NCBI GenBank assembly: GCA_023429545.1
Contig: JAEYUU010000630.1
Location: forward strand, 1 to 8,043
DNA: 8,043 nt
Origin: Verrucomicrobiota bacterium
Lineage (GTDB): Bacteria > Verrucomicrobiota > Verrucomicrobiia > Verrucomicrobiales > Verrucomicrobiaceae
Direction of reading: 5' to 3'
The notes beneath the pieces were generated by a model. The model worked only from the letters and a program-made list of their open reading frames with translations, was not told the origin of the DNA and made no database searches. Position numbers and translations under genes: made by a program. Below are positions 1 to 7,118 of the stretch, in pieces; the first letter of the stretch is position 1; each line of letters opens with the position of its first letter.

Positions 1-721
1 CGTGGCAGCGCGCGCAGGCTACCGTGAGCCCCAGAAAGGTGCGGCAAATGGCGTCCACATGCTCCTCCCATTCATCCGCGACGGTGGTCTTGATGATTTC
101 CGGCGGCAGTTGCAGTTCCTTGAAATAGGTGGGGCTTAGTCCAAGAAAGCCCAGCGCGTGCAAGTCCTGCGGGCCACACTCGGGCAGGAAGTCAGTGGCG
201 AGTTGTCGCACCACGAAGCGGTCGTACGGCATGTCCTCATTCAGGGCCTGTACCACCCAGTCACGGTAGAGATAGGAATACTTCGTGGAGTCCAGCCAGT
301 CCGGGGTCTGGTCCGTATAGCGGGCCAGATCCAGCCAGTGGCGAGCCCAGCGTTCCCCGTAGTGCGGAGACTCGAGAAGGCGGTCGATGTGAAGCTTGAT
401 TGTGTGAGGGCCGGAGGCTGCGACTTCCTCCATGGCAGGAGGCAGTCCTGTGAGATCAAAGGACAGGCGTCGCACCAGCGTGCGCGCATCCGCCGGGGGA
501 GCTGGCTTGAGACCGGCTGCTTCCATCCGTGCGAGAATGTAATGGTCGATACGGTTCCGCGGCCAGGCCGTATTCCTTACCACGGGCGGCTCCGTCCGAC
601 GAAGCGCCTGGAAGGACCAGGGTGTGGGCTGCGGGCCTGACTCCGCTGCGGACGCCAGCCCGGCTGCTGCGGACAGAAGCAGCAGGCAGCGTATCCATGG
701 TGATGAGGGGCTTGAAGGCAC
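1..721 (-). CDS. PSD1-type DUF1549 (probably DUF1549/DUF1553) secreted protein, partial, 3' end beyond the window
   Basis: The reading frame is open from GTG at 721-719 to the window edge (240 complete codons); an in-frame TGA lies upstream at 757-755. Residues 1-25 form a signal peptide: a short polar stretch, RCLLLLSAAAGLASA, then a mature start near AAESG. Residues about 33-240 read as a DUF1549 domain: WSFQALRRTEPP, then RNRIDHYILARMEAAGL, LVRRLSFDLTGLPP, SPHYGERWARHWLDLARY, and GLTVACARCH ending at residue 240. The final CARCH is a CXXCH motif that this family usually carries and that could hold haem. No planctomycete-type cytochrome c domain precedes DUF1549, so this is the short-headed form. 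The family normally continues with a DUF1553 domain, which would lie outside the window. Function is unproven; such genes abound in Planctomycetota and Verrucomicrobiota and often sit beside DUF1501 or sulfatase genes. It is divergent from the next gene. The start is the only plausible one in frame before the signal peptide. The family call is strong, the role is not known. Confidence 0.88.
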   Translation of the reverse strand, partial: MPSSPSSPWIRCLLLLSAAAGLASAAESGPQPTPWSFQALRRTEPPVVRNTAWPRNRIDHYILARMEAAGLKPAPPADARTLVRRLSFDLTGLPPAMEEVAASGPHTIKLHIDRLLESPHYGERWARHWLDLARYTDQTPDWLDSTKYSYLYRDWVVQALNEDMPYDRFVVRQLATDFLPECGPQDLHALGFLGLSPTYFKELQLPPEIIKTTVADEWEEHVDAICRTFLGLTVACARCH

Positions 722-817
722 GGAGAGATATACAACCGGGGGGGTGTCCCACTTTCAGCCATAAGCGGAAGCATCCAAACACCGGTCTGGCGCGGATCCT
801 GGCAAATTGTGGCTGGC

Positions 818-831
818 ACGAAACGTTTGGT
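818..831. promoter_or_regulatory. Candidate LacI-family-like operator, 14-bp near-palindrome
   Basis: ACGAAACGTTTGGT has a perfect 8-bp palindromic core, AAACGTTT, extended by matching AC/GT outer pairs with one mismatched pair between. A/T-rich arms around a central CG are typical of LacI/GalR-family operators. It lies about 20 bases before the ATG of the enolase-superfamily gene, in the spacer shared with the divergent PSD1 gene. No regulator gene is in the window, and chance occurrence is possible. The remainder of the 722-850 spacer shows no convincing -35/-10 pair. Confidence 0.3.
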
Positions 832-850
832 CCCCACGTCACATCTCCTC

Positions 851-2080
851 ATGTCCCGCATCATCTCCATCGAAACGTCCATTCCCTCCGGCATCATGCC
901 GAACCTGTTGCTTGTCCGCATTCACACGGATGACGGTCTCATCGGGTGTGGTGAGACCTACTACACGCCGCACGCCATTGCTTCCCTCATTCATGACTGG
1001 ATGGCGGAGCGGTTGCTCGGCGCGGATGCCCTGACCATTGAGTCTCATTGGCGTTTCCTCTATGAACGCTGCACTCCCTTTGGTCATCCCGGGGCGGAGA
1101 TGCGGGCGTTGTCCGCCCTCGATCTGGCGTTGTGGGACATTCTGGGCCAGGCATGCGGACAGCCCATCTACCGCCTCCTTGGCGGACCGGCGCAGGAGTC
1201 GATTCGCGTCTACAACACCAGCGGTGGCCCGGGTTACGGCGCGGCGGCAGGTGTGGGCGATGCACCACGTCATCCCGGCTGGCCGGGCTATGGCGATATC
1301 GGCAGCAAGGGTCCCCTCCAGGACAACTGGTCCTCTCACTTCGCTGCCGGTGATCTCGCGGAGGAGTTGGTTGCGGAAGGAATCCCTGCCATGAAGCTCT
1401 GGCCCTTTGACGGCGCGGCGCACCGCAATGGAGGCCTGCACATCTCCTGGGCGGACGTGGAGGAGGCCATGCGTCCCCTCCGTGAAATCCGCGAGCGGGT
1501 CGGCATGAAAATAGACATCGCCATCGAGGGTCATGCATTCTTCCAACTGCCCGCTGCGATGCGAATCGCCGAGGCGCTGCGCGAGATCAAACCGCTCTGG
1601 CTCGAAGATGTGCTGCGAGTGGACAACGTGGCAACGCTCGCGGATTTCCGCAGGAGGTCCGGCGTGCCCATTGCTGCCAGCGAGATGGTGCTGGGGCGCA
1701 AAGAGTACCTTGCCGTCCTGCAGGCCCAGGCATGCGACTACTGCATGGTGGACCCCACGTGGAATGGTGGCATCAGCGAGACGCGCCGCGTCATCGAACT
1801 CGCCCAGTCGTTCAACATCCCCGCGACCATCCACGATTGTACCGGGCCGCTCACCCTGTTCTCAGGCCTGCATCTGGCGGCAGCATCTGCCAACGTCGTG
1901 TTCCAGGAAACCGTTCGTGCCCACATCCGCTCGTTCTACGGGAAACTGGTAGACACACAGCCGGTCATCACCCAGGGCAGGGCGCAACTGCCGACCGGCA
2001 CCGGCCTCGGCACACGGCTGCGTAGCGAGCTGTTCCAGCCGGCGGAGAATTCATACCGCGTGAGCAAGGTCACCCGTTGA
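851..2080 (+). CDS. Enolase-superfamily protein, mandelate racemase/muconate lactonizing enzyme type, probable acid-sugar dehydratase
   Basis: The protein has 409 residues and no signal peptide, so it is probably cytoplasmic. Residues 1-115 form the capping domain (MSRIISIETSIPSG, then LVRIHTDDGLIGCGETY), followed by the C-terminal barrel. Candidate metal ligands are Glu226, Glu252 (LWLEDV) and Glu278 (AASEM), each 26 residues apart, exactly the Asp195/Glu221/Glu247 spacing of mandelate racemase. Asp301 (VDPTWNGG) and His328 (ATIHDCTGP) make the Asp-His general base dyad with conserved spacing, and Glu353 (FQETV) matches the mandelate racemase electrophile. Lys182 (MKLWPFD) is the second-strand lysine. 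Glu226-Gly-His228 puts a histidine two residues after the first ligand, as in galactonate dehydratase, which suggests dehydration of an aldonic-type acid; this is inference and the substrate is unknown. ATG at 851 is preferred over GTG at 809 because homologous proteins begin near MSRIxxIE. The M20 gene follows 56 bases downstream, probably co-transcribed. Confidence 0.88.
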   Translation: MSRIISIETSIPSGIMPNLLLVRIHTDDGLIGCGETYYTPHAIASLIHDWMAERLLGADALTIESHWRFLYERCTPFGHPGAEMRALSALDLALWDILGQACGQPIYRLLGGPAQESIRVYNTSGGPGYGAAAGVGDAPRHPGWPGYGDIGSKGPLQDNWSSHFAAGDLAEELVAEGIPAMKLWPFDGAAHRNGGLHISWADVEEAMRPLREIRERVGMKIDIAIEGHAFFQLPAAMRIAEALREIKPLWLEDVLRVDNVATLADFRRRSGVPIAASEMVLGRKEYLAVLQAQACDYCMVDPTWNGGISETRRVIELAQSFNIPATIHDCTGPLTLFSGLHLAAASANVVFQETVRAHIRSFYGKLVDTQPVITQGRAQLPTGTGLGTRLRSELFQPAENSYRVSKVTR

Positions 2081-2136
2081 TCTCCGTGGCACGACTGCAA
2101 AAAGATCCTGAAATTGCCCTCCCCCACCCGTTGTGA

Positions 2137-3453
2137 ATGGATACCACCATGCATCGTTTTTTTCTTCTCCTCGCCCTGCTTGGGACGCAGGCGCCCGCCG
2201 CTGAGTTGAACTCCATCATCACGGGGCAACTCCCTTCGCTGGTGACGCTCTACAAGGAGTTGCACGCAGATCCAGAACTCTCCATGCATGAGGTGCAGAC
2301 CGCGGCGCGGATGGCAAAGGAATTGCGCGATGCTGGACTGGAGGTAACGGAAAACGTAGGTGGCAACGGCATCGTCGGCGTCATGAAGAACGGAGACGGA
2401 CCGGTGATCCTCGTGCGGACCGATCTCGATGCCCTGCCTGTGAAAGAGCAGACCGGCGCGCCCTACGCGAGCACGAAGACGGTGAAGGATGATCTGGGGC
2501 GTGAAGTGGCGGTCATGCACGCCTGTGGGCATGACATTCACATGGCCTGCTTCATCGGCGCCGCGCGGGCATTGGGGAAGATGAAGGATCAGTGGAGCGG
2601 CACACTCGTCATGATTGGCCAGCATGCCGAGGAGCGCGTGTTGGGAGCGCGACTGATGCTGCGCGCCGGCCTGTTTTCCAGGTTCCCCAAGCCCGACAAG
2701 GCCCTGGCGCTTCACTGCGCATCCGACATCCCGCACGGCACCGTCGGTGTCGTCGAAGGGTTCGTGCTGGCGAATGTCGATTCGCTGGATGTCATTGTGA
2801 AGGGTGTCGGTGCGCACGGCTCCATGCCGCATCTCGGAAAAGATCCCATCCTGCTCGCCGCCCAGATCGTCACCGCACTACAGTCCATCGTCAGCCGCGA
2901 AGTGAAGCCCGGGGACCCCGCGGTTGTGACGGTCGGAAGCATCCACGGAGGAACGAAGCACAACATCATCCCCGATGAGGTGCGCCTGCAACTCACGCTG
3001 CGCAGCTACAGACCCGAGACGCGTGCGCACCTTATCGCCAGTGTGAAGCGGATCGTCAAAAGTTGCGCGGATGCCGCGAACATGCCCGCTGACAAGATGC
3101 CCGAGGTCGTCGTCTCGGAGGAAGGGACCAGCGCCCTCTACAACCAGCCCGCGCTGGCAGCCGAGGTCAGGCGGTACCTGGACACTGCGCTGGGTGCGGC
3201 GAGCGTCCTCACCCGCGAGCCCATCATGGGGGCCGAGGATTTCTCCGAATTTGGAATGACCAAAGAAAAGGTCCCTCTCTTCATGTTCTGGTTGGGCACG
3301 CAACCTCCGGCGGCTGTCGCCGAGGCCAGCGAAAAGGGTCGTGCCCTCCCCTCACTTCATTCCCCATTCTTCAAGCCCATTCCGGAACCCACCATCGAAA
3401 CCGGGGTGAAAGCGATGACTTCCGCCGTGCTCGGCCTGATGCGCAAGCCATGA
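2137..3453 (+). CDS. Exported M20D-family metallo-amidohydrolase (IAA-amino acid hydrolase/hippuricase type)
   Basis: The protein has 438 residues, normal for M20D enzymes plus a leader. Residues 5-22 (MHRFFLLLALLGTQAPAA) form a signal peptide. Start ATG 2137 is used here, but ATG 2149, four codons later, gives a more typical leader and is equally possible. The catalytic domain shows ELHADPELSMHE (41-52), TDLDALPVKE (95-104, with the Asp that positions zinc), HACGHDIH (128-135), HAEE (163-166), LALH (190-193), GAEDFSEF (365-372) and LHSPFF (407-412). Likely metal ligands are Cys130, His132, Glu166, His193 and His408, with Glu165 as the general base. The dimerisation or lid domain spans about 215-315, including GAHGSMPHLGKDP. 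Family members hydrolyse the amide bond of N-acyl amino acids; the true substrate cannot be told. The leader implies action outside the cytoplasm, whereas many relatives are cytoplasmic. It follows the enolase-superfamily gene on the same strand and converges on the S9 peptidase gene. Confidence 0.92.
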   Translation: MDTTMHRFFLLLALLGTQAPAAELNSIITGQLPSLVTLYKELHADPELSMHEVQTAARMAKELRDAGLEVTENVGGNGIVGVMKNGDGPVILVRTDLDALPVKEQTGAPYASTKTVKDDLGREVAVMHACGHDIHMACFIGAARALGKMKDQWSGTLVMIGQHAEERVLGARLMLRAGLFSRFPKPDKALALHCASDIPHGTVGVVEGFVLANVDSLDVIVKGVGAHGSMPHLGKDPILLAAQIVTALQSIVSREVKPGDPAVVTVGSIHGGTKHNIIPDEVRLQLTLRSYRPETRAHLIASVKRIVKSCADAANMPADKMPEVVVSEEGTSALYNQPALAAEVRRYLDTALGAASVLTREPIMGAEDFSEFGMTKEKVPLFMFWLGTQPPAAVAEASEKGRALPSLHSPFFKPIPEPTIETGVKAMTSAVLGLMRKP

Positions 3454-3479
3454 CCCGGCAGTGCGGTGTCGCTACCGGG
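3454..3479. terminator. Imperfect hairpin between convergent genes, possible bidirectional terminator
   Basis: The arms CCCGGCAGTG (3454-3463) and CGCTACCGGG (3470-3479) pair over ten positions, with one mismatch and one wobble, around a six-base loop. The structure starts directly after the M20 stop codon, and its right arm includes the last codons and the TAG of the S9 gene. Because the genes converge with only 18 bases between them, one hairpin could serve both. No strong T-tract follows on either strand, so intrinsic termination is uncertain. Confidence 0.4.
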
Positions 3480-5478
3480 CCTTGTCGTGCTTCTCAAACC
3501 ATGCGAGCACACGGCTCAGCACGTCCTCGCGATGCGGCAGTTGTTTGATGGGATGGCCTTCGTCGGGATAGAGGACCATCTGCGTTTCCACTCCATTCTC
3601 CTTCAGGGCGCGGTGAAACATCCTCCCCATGGCCACCGGGCAGCGGCGGTCATTGGTGGCGTGGAGGATGAGGGTGGGAGTGCGCACGTGCTGAGCATAG
3701 GTAAGCGGACTGTGTTTGCGCATGCGCTCATGCACGTCCCACGGCATGCCGTCCATGTCATACTCAGTCCAGCTCTGCAGGTCACTGAGATGCCACATGA
3801 CATTGAGATCGGTGACTGCATTCTGCGCTACCGCGGCGCAGAACTGCCTGGTCTGGCCGACCAGCCATGAGGTCATGTAGCCCCCATAGCTCACGCCATA
3901 GACGAACTGGCGCTCGTGATCCGCAATCCCCTGTTGCACGAGGAAGTCGATTCCCGTGAGAATGTCCTTCATGTCACCACCGCCAAAGTCCTTGTGATTG
4001 GCATTGAGGAACTTCAAACCGTAACCGGTGGATCCGCGGAAGTTGGGCTGGAACACGGCATAACCACGGGTGGCAAAGAACTGGATATCAAAGCCACCGC
4101 CCCCCGTGGCGCGATGATGCGGGCCACCGTGCGGCATGACCAGGAGCTTGTAGGGTGGTTTGGCCACCGACGCGGGCGGCTTCGTGAGCACGCCTTCGAT
4201 CTCCAGGCCATCAAAGCTCTTCCAATGGATGACTTCATCCTCCGCACGCAACCGCGGTCCGATCTCCGGGCTGTTGGGCGGGATGAGCTTGCTGCGTACC
4301 GGTGCGGCAGGTGGTGTATCGGCAATAGCCTGCGGTCCTGCATCGAGATTCACGCTCTGCGTCACGTTTTTCACGCCGTTGATGGCGTTGAACCAGATGC
4401 GCTGATGATCGCGCCAGCAGTTGTCAGGCAGCGGTGTAGTGGGTGCGAGGTGGGGCGGCTTGTCCGCGCCCTGGCCGTGGTGATCGAAGACGTAACGCGC
4501 ACTTGCCGCCTGCGAACTGAGGTCCACGACCATCAGATTGAAAACATCCATGTGCGGACCTTTGAATCGCGGCGAGCTGAGACAAACGAGGCGTTTGCCA
4601 TCCGGCGCAATGCGTGGGGAGAACTCCGGGCCCGGCCCATGCGTGAGCTGCTCCGGCCGTGGATCGGCCAGCGAGATCTTCCACAGGTCGTAGTTGTGGT
4701 TCACGCTGTAGCGCACCGATTCCTGCTCGACAGTGCGGTTGGCATGGCAGATGACATAGGAGCCATCCGGAGACCACTGAGGATCGCCGTACCAAAAATC
4801 GCCCGGCGTTAACTTCATGATCCTGGAGGCGGCGGTTTCGTCTGGTGCGTCATCCAATTCGGCCACCCAGATCTGAGTGGGACCGTAGCCTTCATAGCCT
4901 TCGCCCTGGTCCTCGCGCACAAGGGTCACGTTGTTGCGCTTCTCCTCCTCGGTGCGGGGATCGAGGCCTTCATCGGCGACGAACAGCAGTTTCCTGCCAT
5001 CGGGCGAGAAAGCGACTCGACCATAAAATTTGTCCGTGATCACCCGGCCGTATGGCTTGCCTTTACCTCCCAGCGGTATCGCCTTCCCCCCTGCCACCGG
5101 CATCAACCAGATGTCGGCAGCGGGGTCACTGTACGGCGGCACAGGCTGGAATGCCGGCGTGCCGTCTGCAAATGGACGTGACGAGAGAACCAGCAGCCAC
5201 TTGCCATCCGGCGACAGCATCAGCGACGAGGCATCGGGTTCGCCGGTCTCAACGGCGGTTGCTTTGCCGTCCGCGCCCACCTTCCAGAGCGACTGCCGCA
5301 AGCTGCGTGTCGCCCTGTCCACGCGCTGGCGGATGTAAAAGGCACTCTTTCCATCACCGAGTGTGATGGCGTCCAGGGCGACGTCCGCCTTGTAGAGATC
5401 TCCCAGATTGGGTGGTGGGAGTTCCTGAGCGAATGCCGCAGCGCATCCGAAGAGAACGATCCAGGTGGTGAATTTCAT
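3472..5478 (-). CDS. Exported prolyl oligopeptidase family serine peptidase (S9, acylaminoacyl-peptidase-like)
   Basis: The protein has 668 residues, the usual size for S9C-type enzymes. Residues 1-18 (MKFTTWIVLFGCAAAFAQ) are a signal peptide. Residues about 25-390 form a beta-propeller with WD40-like/TolB-like repeats, seen as LMLSPDGKWLLVLSS, VAFSPDGRKLLFV, PQWSPDGSYVICH and RIAPDGKRLVCLS. The alpha/beta hydrolase domain starts near 415 (IHWKSFDGLEIEGVL). It carries HGGP (450-453, oxyanion region), FRGSTGYG (480-487), the nucleophile Ser530 in GVSYGGYM, Asp610 in HATNDRRCP and His642 in PDEGHP, so the triad is complete. Family members cleave short peptides or acylated N-terminal residues; here it would act in the periplasm or outside. 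It lies 12 bases after the isochorismatase-SGNH gene, probably as the last gene of that operon. No Shine-Dalgarno sequence is seen; ATCCCTCC directly precedes the ATG. Exact peptide specificity is unknown. Confidence 0.94.
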   Translation of the reverse strand: MKFTTWIVLFGCAAAFAQELPPPNLGDLYKADVALDAITLGDGKSAFYIRQRVDRATRSLRQSLWKVGADGKATAVETGEPDASSLMLSPDGKWLLVLSSRPFADGTPAFQPVPPYSDPAADIWLMPVAGGKAIPLGGKGKPYGRVITDKFYGRVAFSPDGRKLLFVADEGLDPRTEEEKRNNVTLVREDQGEGYEGYGPTQIWVAELDDAPDETAASRIMKLTPGDFWYGDPQWSPDGSYVICHANRTVEQESVRYSVNHNYDLWKISLADPRPEQLTHGPGPEFSPRIAPDGKRLVCLSSPRFKGPHMDVFNLMVVDLSSQAASARYVFDHHGQGADKPPHLAPTTPLPDNCWRDHQRIWFNAINGVKNVTQSVNLDAGPQAIADTPPAAPVRSKLIPPNSPEIGPRLRAEDEVIHWKSFDGLEIEGVLTKPPASVAKPPYKLLVMPHGGPHHRATGGGGFDIQFFATRGYAVFQPNFRGSTGYGLKFLNANHKDFGGGDMKDILTGIDFLVQQGIADHERQFVYGVSYGGYMTSWLVGQTRQFCAAVAQNAVTDLNVMWHLSDLQSWTEYDMDGMPWDVHERMRKHSPLTYAQHVRTPTLILHATNDRRCPVAMGRMFHRALKENGVETQMVLYPDEGHPIKQLPHREDVLSRVLAWFEKHDKAR

Positions 5479-5490
5479 GGAGGGATGAAT

Positions 5491-7116
5491 TCAGTTCGCC
5501 TTGACGTGCTTGACGCGAATGACTGGCGCCAGCCACTTCGCAGTCTCGTCAGCGATGACGTTGTAACCGGCGAGGTTGGGGTGGCGGTCTCCAGTCCAGC
5601 CAGGGAGGTGACCGAAGATGCCGTCGAGACGGCTGTCCAGGACGACTACAGTCGGGTCGGCCCCGGGCTGGATGTAGGGCGTGGCGAGGGGACGGAGGTT
5701 CTCGGGAATCTTCGCGAGCGGGTATCGGCGATAGTTGAGCATGTCGGGGCCTTTTTTCAGCTCGGCGAGGTAACGCGGGGCAATGTCGAAGAGCGTGAGC
5801 TTCTCCTCCTGCGCGATTTGTTTGATCACCGTATTGATCTCTGCATGCAGGTTGTCCGGCGCATACGGGATCACCGTCATCGGAATGAGCATGGCCTGAG
5901 GATGATCCTTGCGCAGCCGGGCGAGCAGTTCACGGAAGTCCTTGGGGAAGGCGGAGTCGAAGTCCTTGATCTTCGACCTGTCATTGAGGCCATAGCGGAT
6001 GAAAATGAAGTCAGCTTTGGGCTTGGTGGCGACGGCCTTGTCATAGCGGCCGCTGTCGATGAGACGGCGGATGAACTCGCCACTGACACCTTCGTTATAG
6101 ACATCGCAGGGCGGCAGATCGGCATGCGTGGCGAGAAGGATGCGCAGCGTATCCTCGATCTGCGGCTCGTCGGGCGCGAGTTTTTTGGGAATGCTTGCTT
6201 CCGTGGTGCTGTCACCGAGGAGGAGGATCTGCAGGCGTTTCCTTCCTGCCGTGGCCGGACTGAAGGCGAAGGGCTGGCCACCGACAAGCTGGTCCGAGGT
6301 GATGGTGGGACAGATGCGCTTCTCGACATGCTGGATGAAGAGCTCCGTGCCGCGCGTGTGGCTGACGAAGGGCCAGCGCTGCGGATTGTACATCGTGTCG
6401 GTCATGTCGCGCATGAGCACGACATGCTTGCCATTTTTTGCCATCTGACGCAGGCCGAAGGGGCGTCCCGCCACGCACATGTTGGTGTGCACGCCGACGA
6501 GGATGACGTTGTCGATGTTGCGTGCTTCGAGAAGATTCCAGATCTCGACGCCAGAGTCGCTGATGGCGTCTTTGGACTGATCGATGCGCAGCACGTCGAG
6601 CTGCTTCGTCCACGGCGCTCTGGGATTGAGTCCTTTGGCCTTGAGTTCCTCTGCCCACTTCGCGTGTTCCGCGGGATCATCGTCCTCGCCACCGTCGCTC
6701 TGGTCGATGGGATACACGGCCTGCTCCTCCGCCGGAATCTGCTTGCACCACTCCCCTATCTTGTCCGGCAGACGAGCGGCGGGAGGAGCGGACTTCGCCC
6801 GCTCGCGCGCCGGGGTGCCTTCGTAAGGTTTCATGCAACTGCTGGGCGCATGGATGATCAGGACGCCTTCCTTGCGGGCCCTTTCAAGCACCTCGTTCAT
6901 GCGTGGCGCCATCTCGCCTTCACGGGTGACAGCGTTCTTGCAGTGGTGGAGGTCCCACATGTCACAGACGATGATGGCGGTGCGGGCGGGCTGCCACTGC
7001 TCCCGCACCAAGGCCACCTTCCCGGAAGGCGAGCGGGACTGCAGGGTAAGGGAGAGAGGCCCGTCCGCTGCGAACGCAGGCAGCGCGAGAGCGAGTAGCA
7101 GTGCGAGAGTCTTCAT
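5491..7116 (-). CDS. Exported two-domain protein: isochorismatase-like cysteine hydrolase fused to SGNH/GDSL hydrolase
   Basis: The protein has 541 residues. Residues 1-17 (MKTLALLLALALPAFAA) are a signal peptide. Domain one (about 45-275) is isochorismatase-like: AIIVCDMWDLHHC (48-59) with catalytic Asp52, a likely Lys182 in IDQSKDAISDSG, and the nucleophile Cys214 in GVHTNMCV (208-215). An acidic insertion with DGGEDDD lies near 141-147. Domain two (about 295-535) is an SGNH hydrolase: block I LLLGDSTTEAS with Ser303, block II NEGVSG with Gly343, block III YGLND with Asn378, and block V GDRHPNLAGY with His512. The block V acid sits as D-x-H rather than the usual D-x-x-H. Isochorismatase-fold enzymes hydrolyse amides or related bonds, while SGNH enzymes commonly remove acetyl esters from glycans. 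One substrate needing both steps is possible but unproven. The gene begins two bases after the ceramidase-like stop codon (TAG CC ATG), a sign of translational coupling. No frameshift or internal start suggests two separate genes. Confidence 0.9.
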   Translation of the reverse strand: MKTLALLLALALPAFAADGPLSLTLQSRSPSGKVALVREQWQPARTAIIVCDMWDLHHCKNAVTREGEMAPRMNEVLERARKEGVLIIHAPSSCMKPYEGTPARERAKSAPPAARLPDKIGEWCKQIPAEEQAVYPIDQSDGGEDDDPAEHAKWAEELKAKGLNPRAPWTKQLDVLRIDQSKDAISDSGVEIWNLLEARNIDNVILVGVHTNMCVAGRPFGLRQMAKNGKHVVLMRDMTDTMYNPQRWPFVSHTRGTELFIQHVEKRICPTITSDQLVGGQPFAFSPATAGRKRLQILLLGDSTTEASIPKKLAPDEPQIEDTLRILLATHADLPPCDVYNEGVSGEFIRRLIDSGRYDKAVATKPKADFIFIRYGLNDRSKIKDFDSAFPKDFRELLARLRKDHPQAMLIPMTVIPYAPDNLHAEINTVIKQIAQEEKLTLFDIAPRYLAELKKGPDMLNYRRYPLAKIPENLRPLATPYIQPGADPTVVVLDSRLDGIFGHLPGWTGDRHPNLAGYNVIADETAKWLAPVIRVKHVKAN

Positions 7117-7118
7117 GG

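Noticed and set aside
456..842. Minus-strand frame with ATG at 698 as a start for the left-edge gene
   Set aside because: That ATG is in another frame. The DUF1549 sequence is in the frame that opens with GTG at 721, and the ATG frame loses all family similarity.
809..850. GTG at 809 as the start of the enolase-superfamily gene
   Set aside because: It would add 14 unusual residues ahead of the normal family N-terminus and would place the candidate operator inside the coding region; ATG 851 fits better.
722..850. A leaderless promoter (TATATC five bases before GTG 721) for the PSD1 gene
   Set aside because: No matching -35 element was found at normal spacing, so the -10-like string alone is too weak to call.
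839..1834. A 331-codon open frame on the minus strand across the enolase-superfamily gene
   Set aside because: The plus-strand frame carries all the catalytic residues of the superfamily at correct spacing; the antisense frame shows no recognisable domain.
1936..2832. A 298-codon minus-strand frame spanning the end of the enolase-superfamily gene and the first half of the M20 gene
   Set aside because: It crosses two well-supported genes and contains no domain signature.
5485..7098. A 537-codon open frame on the plus strand, antisense to the isochorismatase-SGNH gene
   Set aside because: Its translation matches no family I recognise, and long antisense frames are common in GC-rich coding DNA. 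The minus-strand frame has a signal peptide and two complete hydrolase motif sets.
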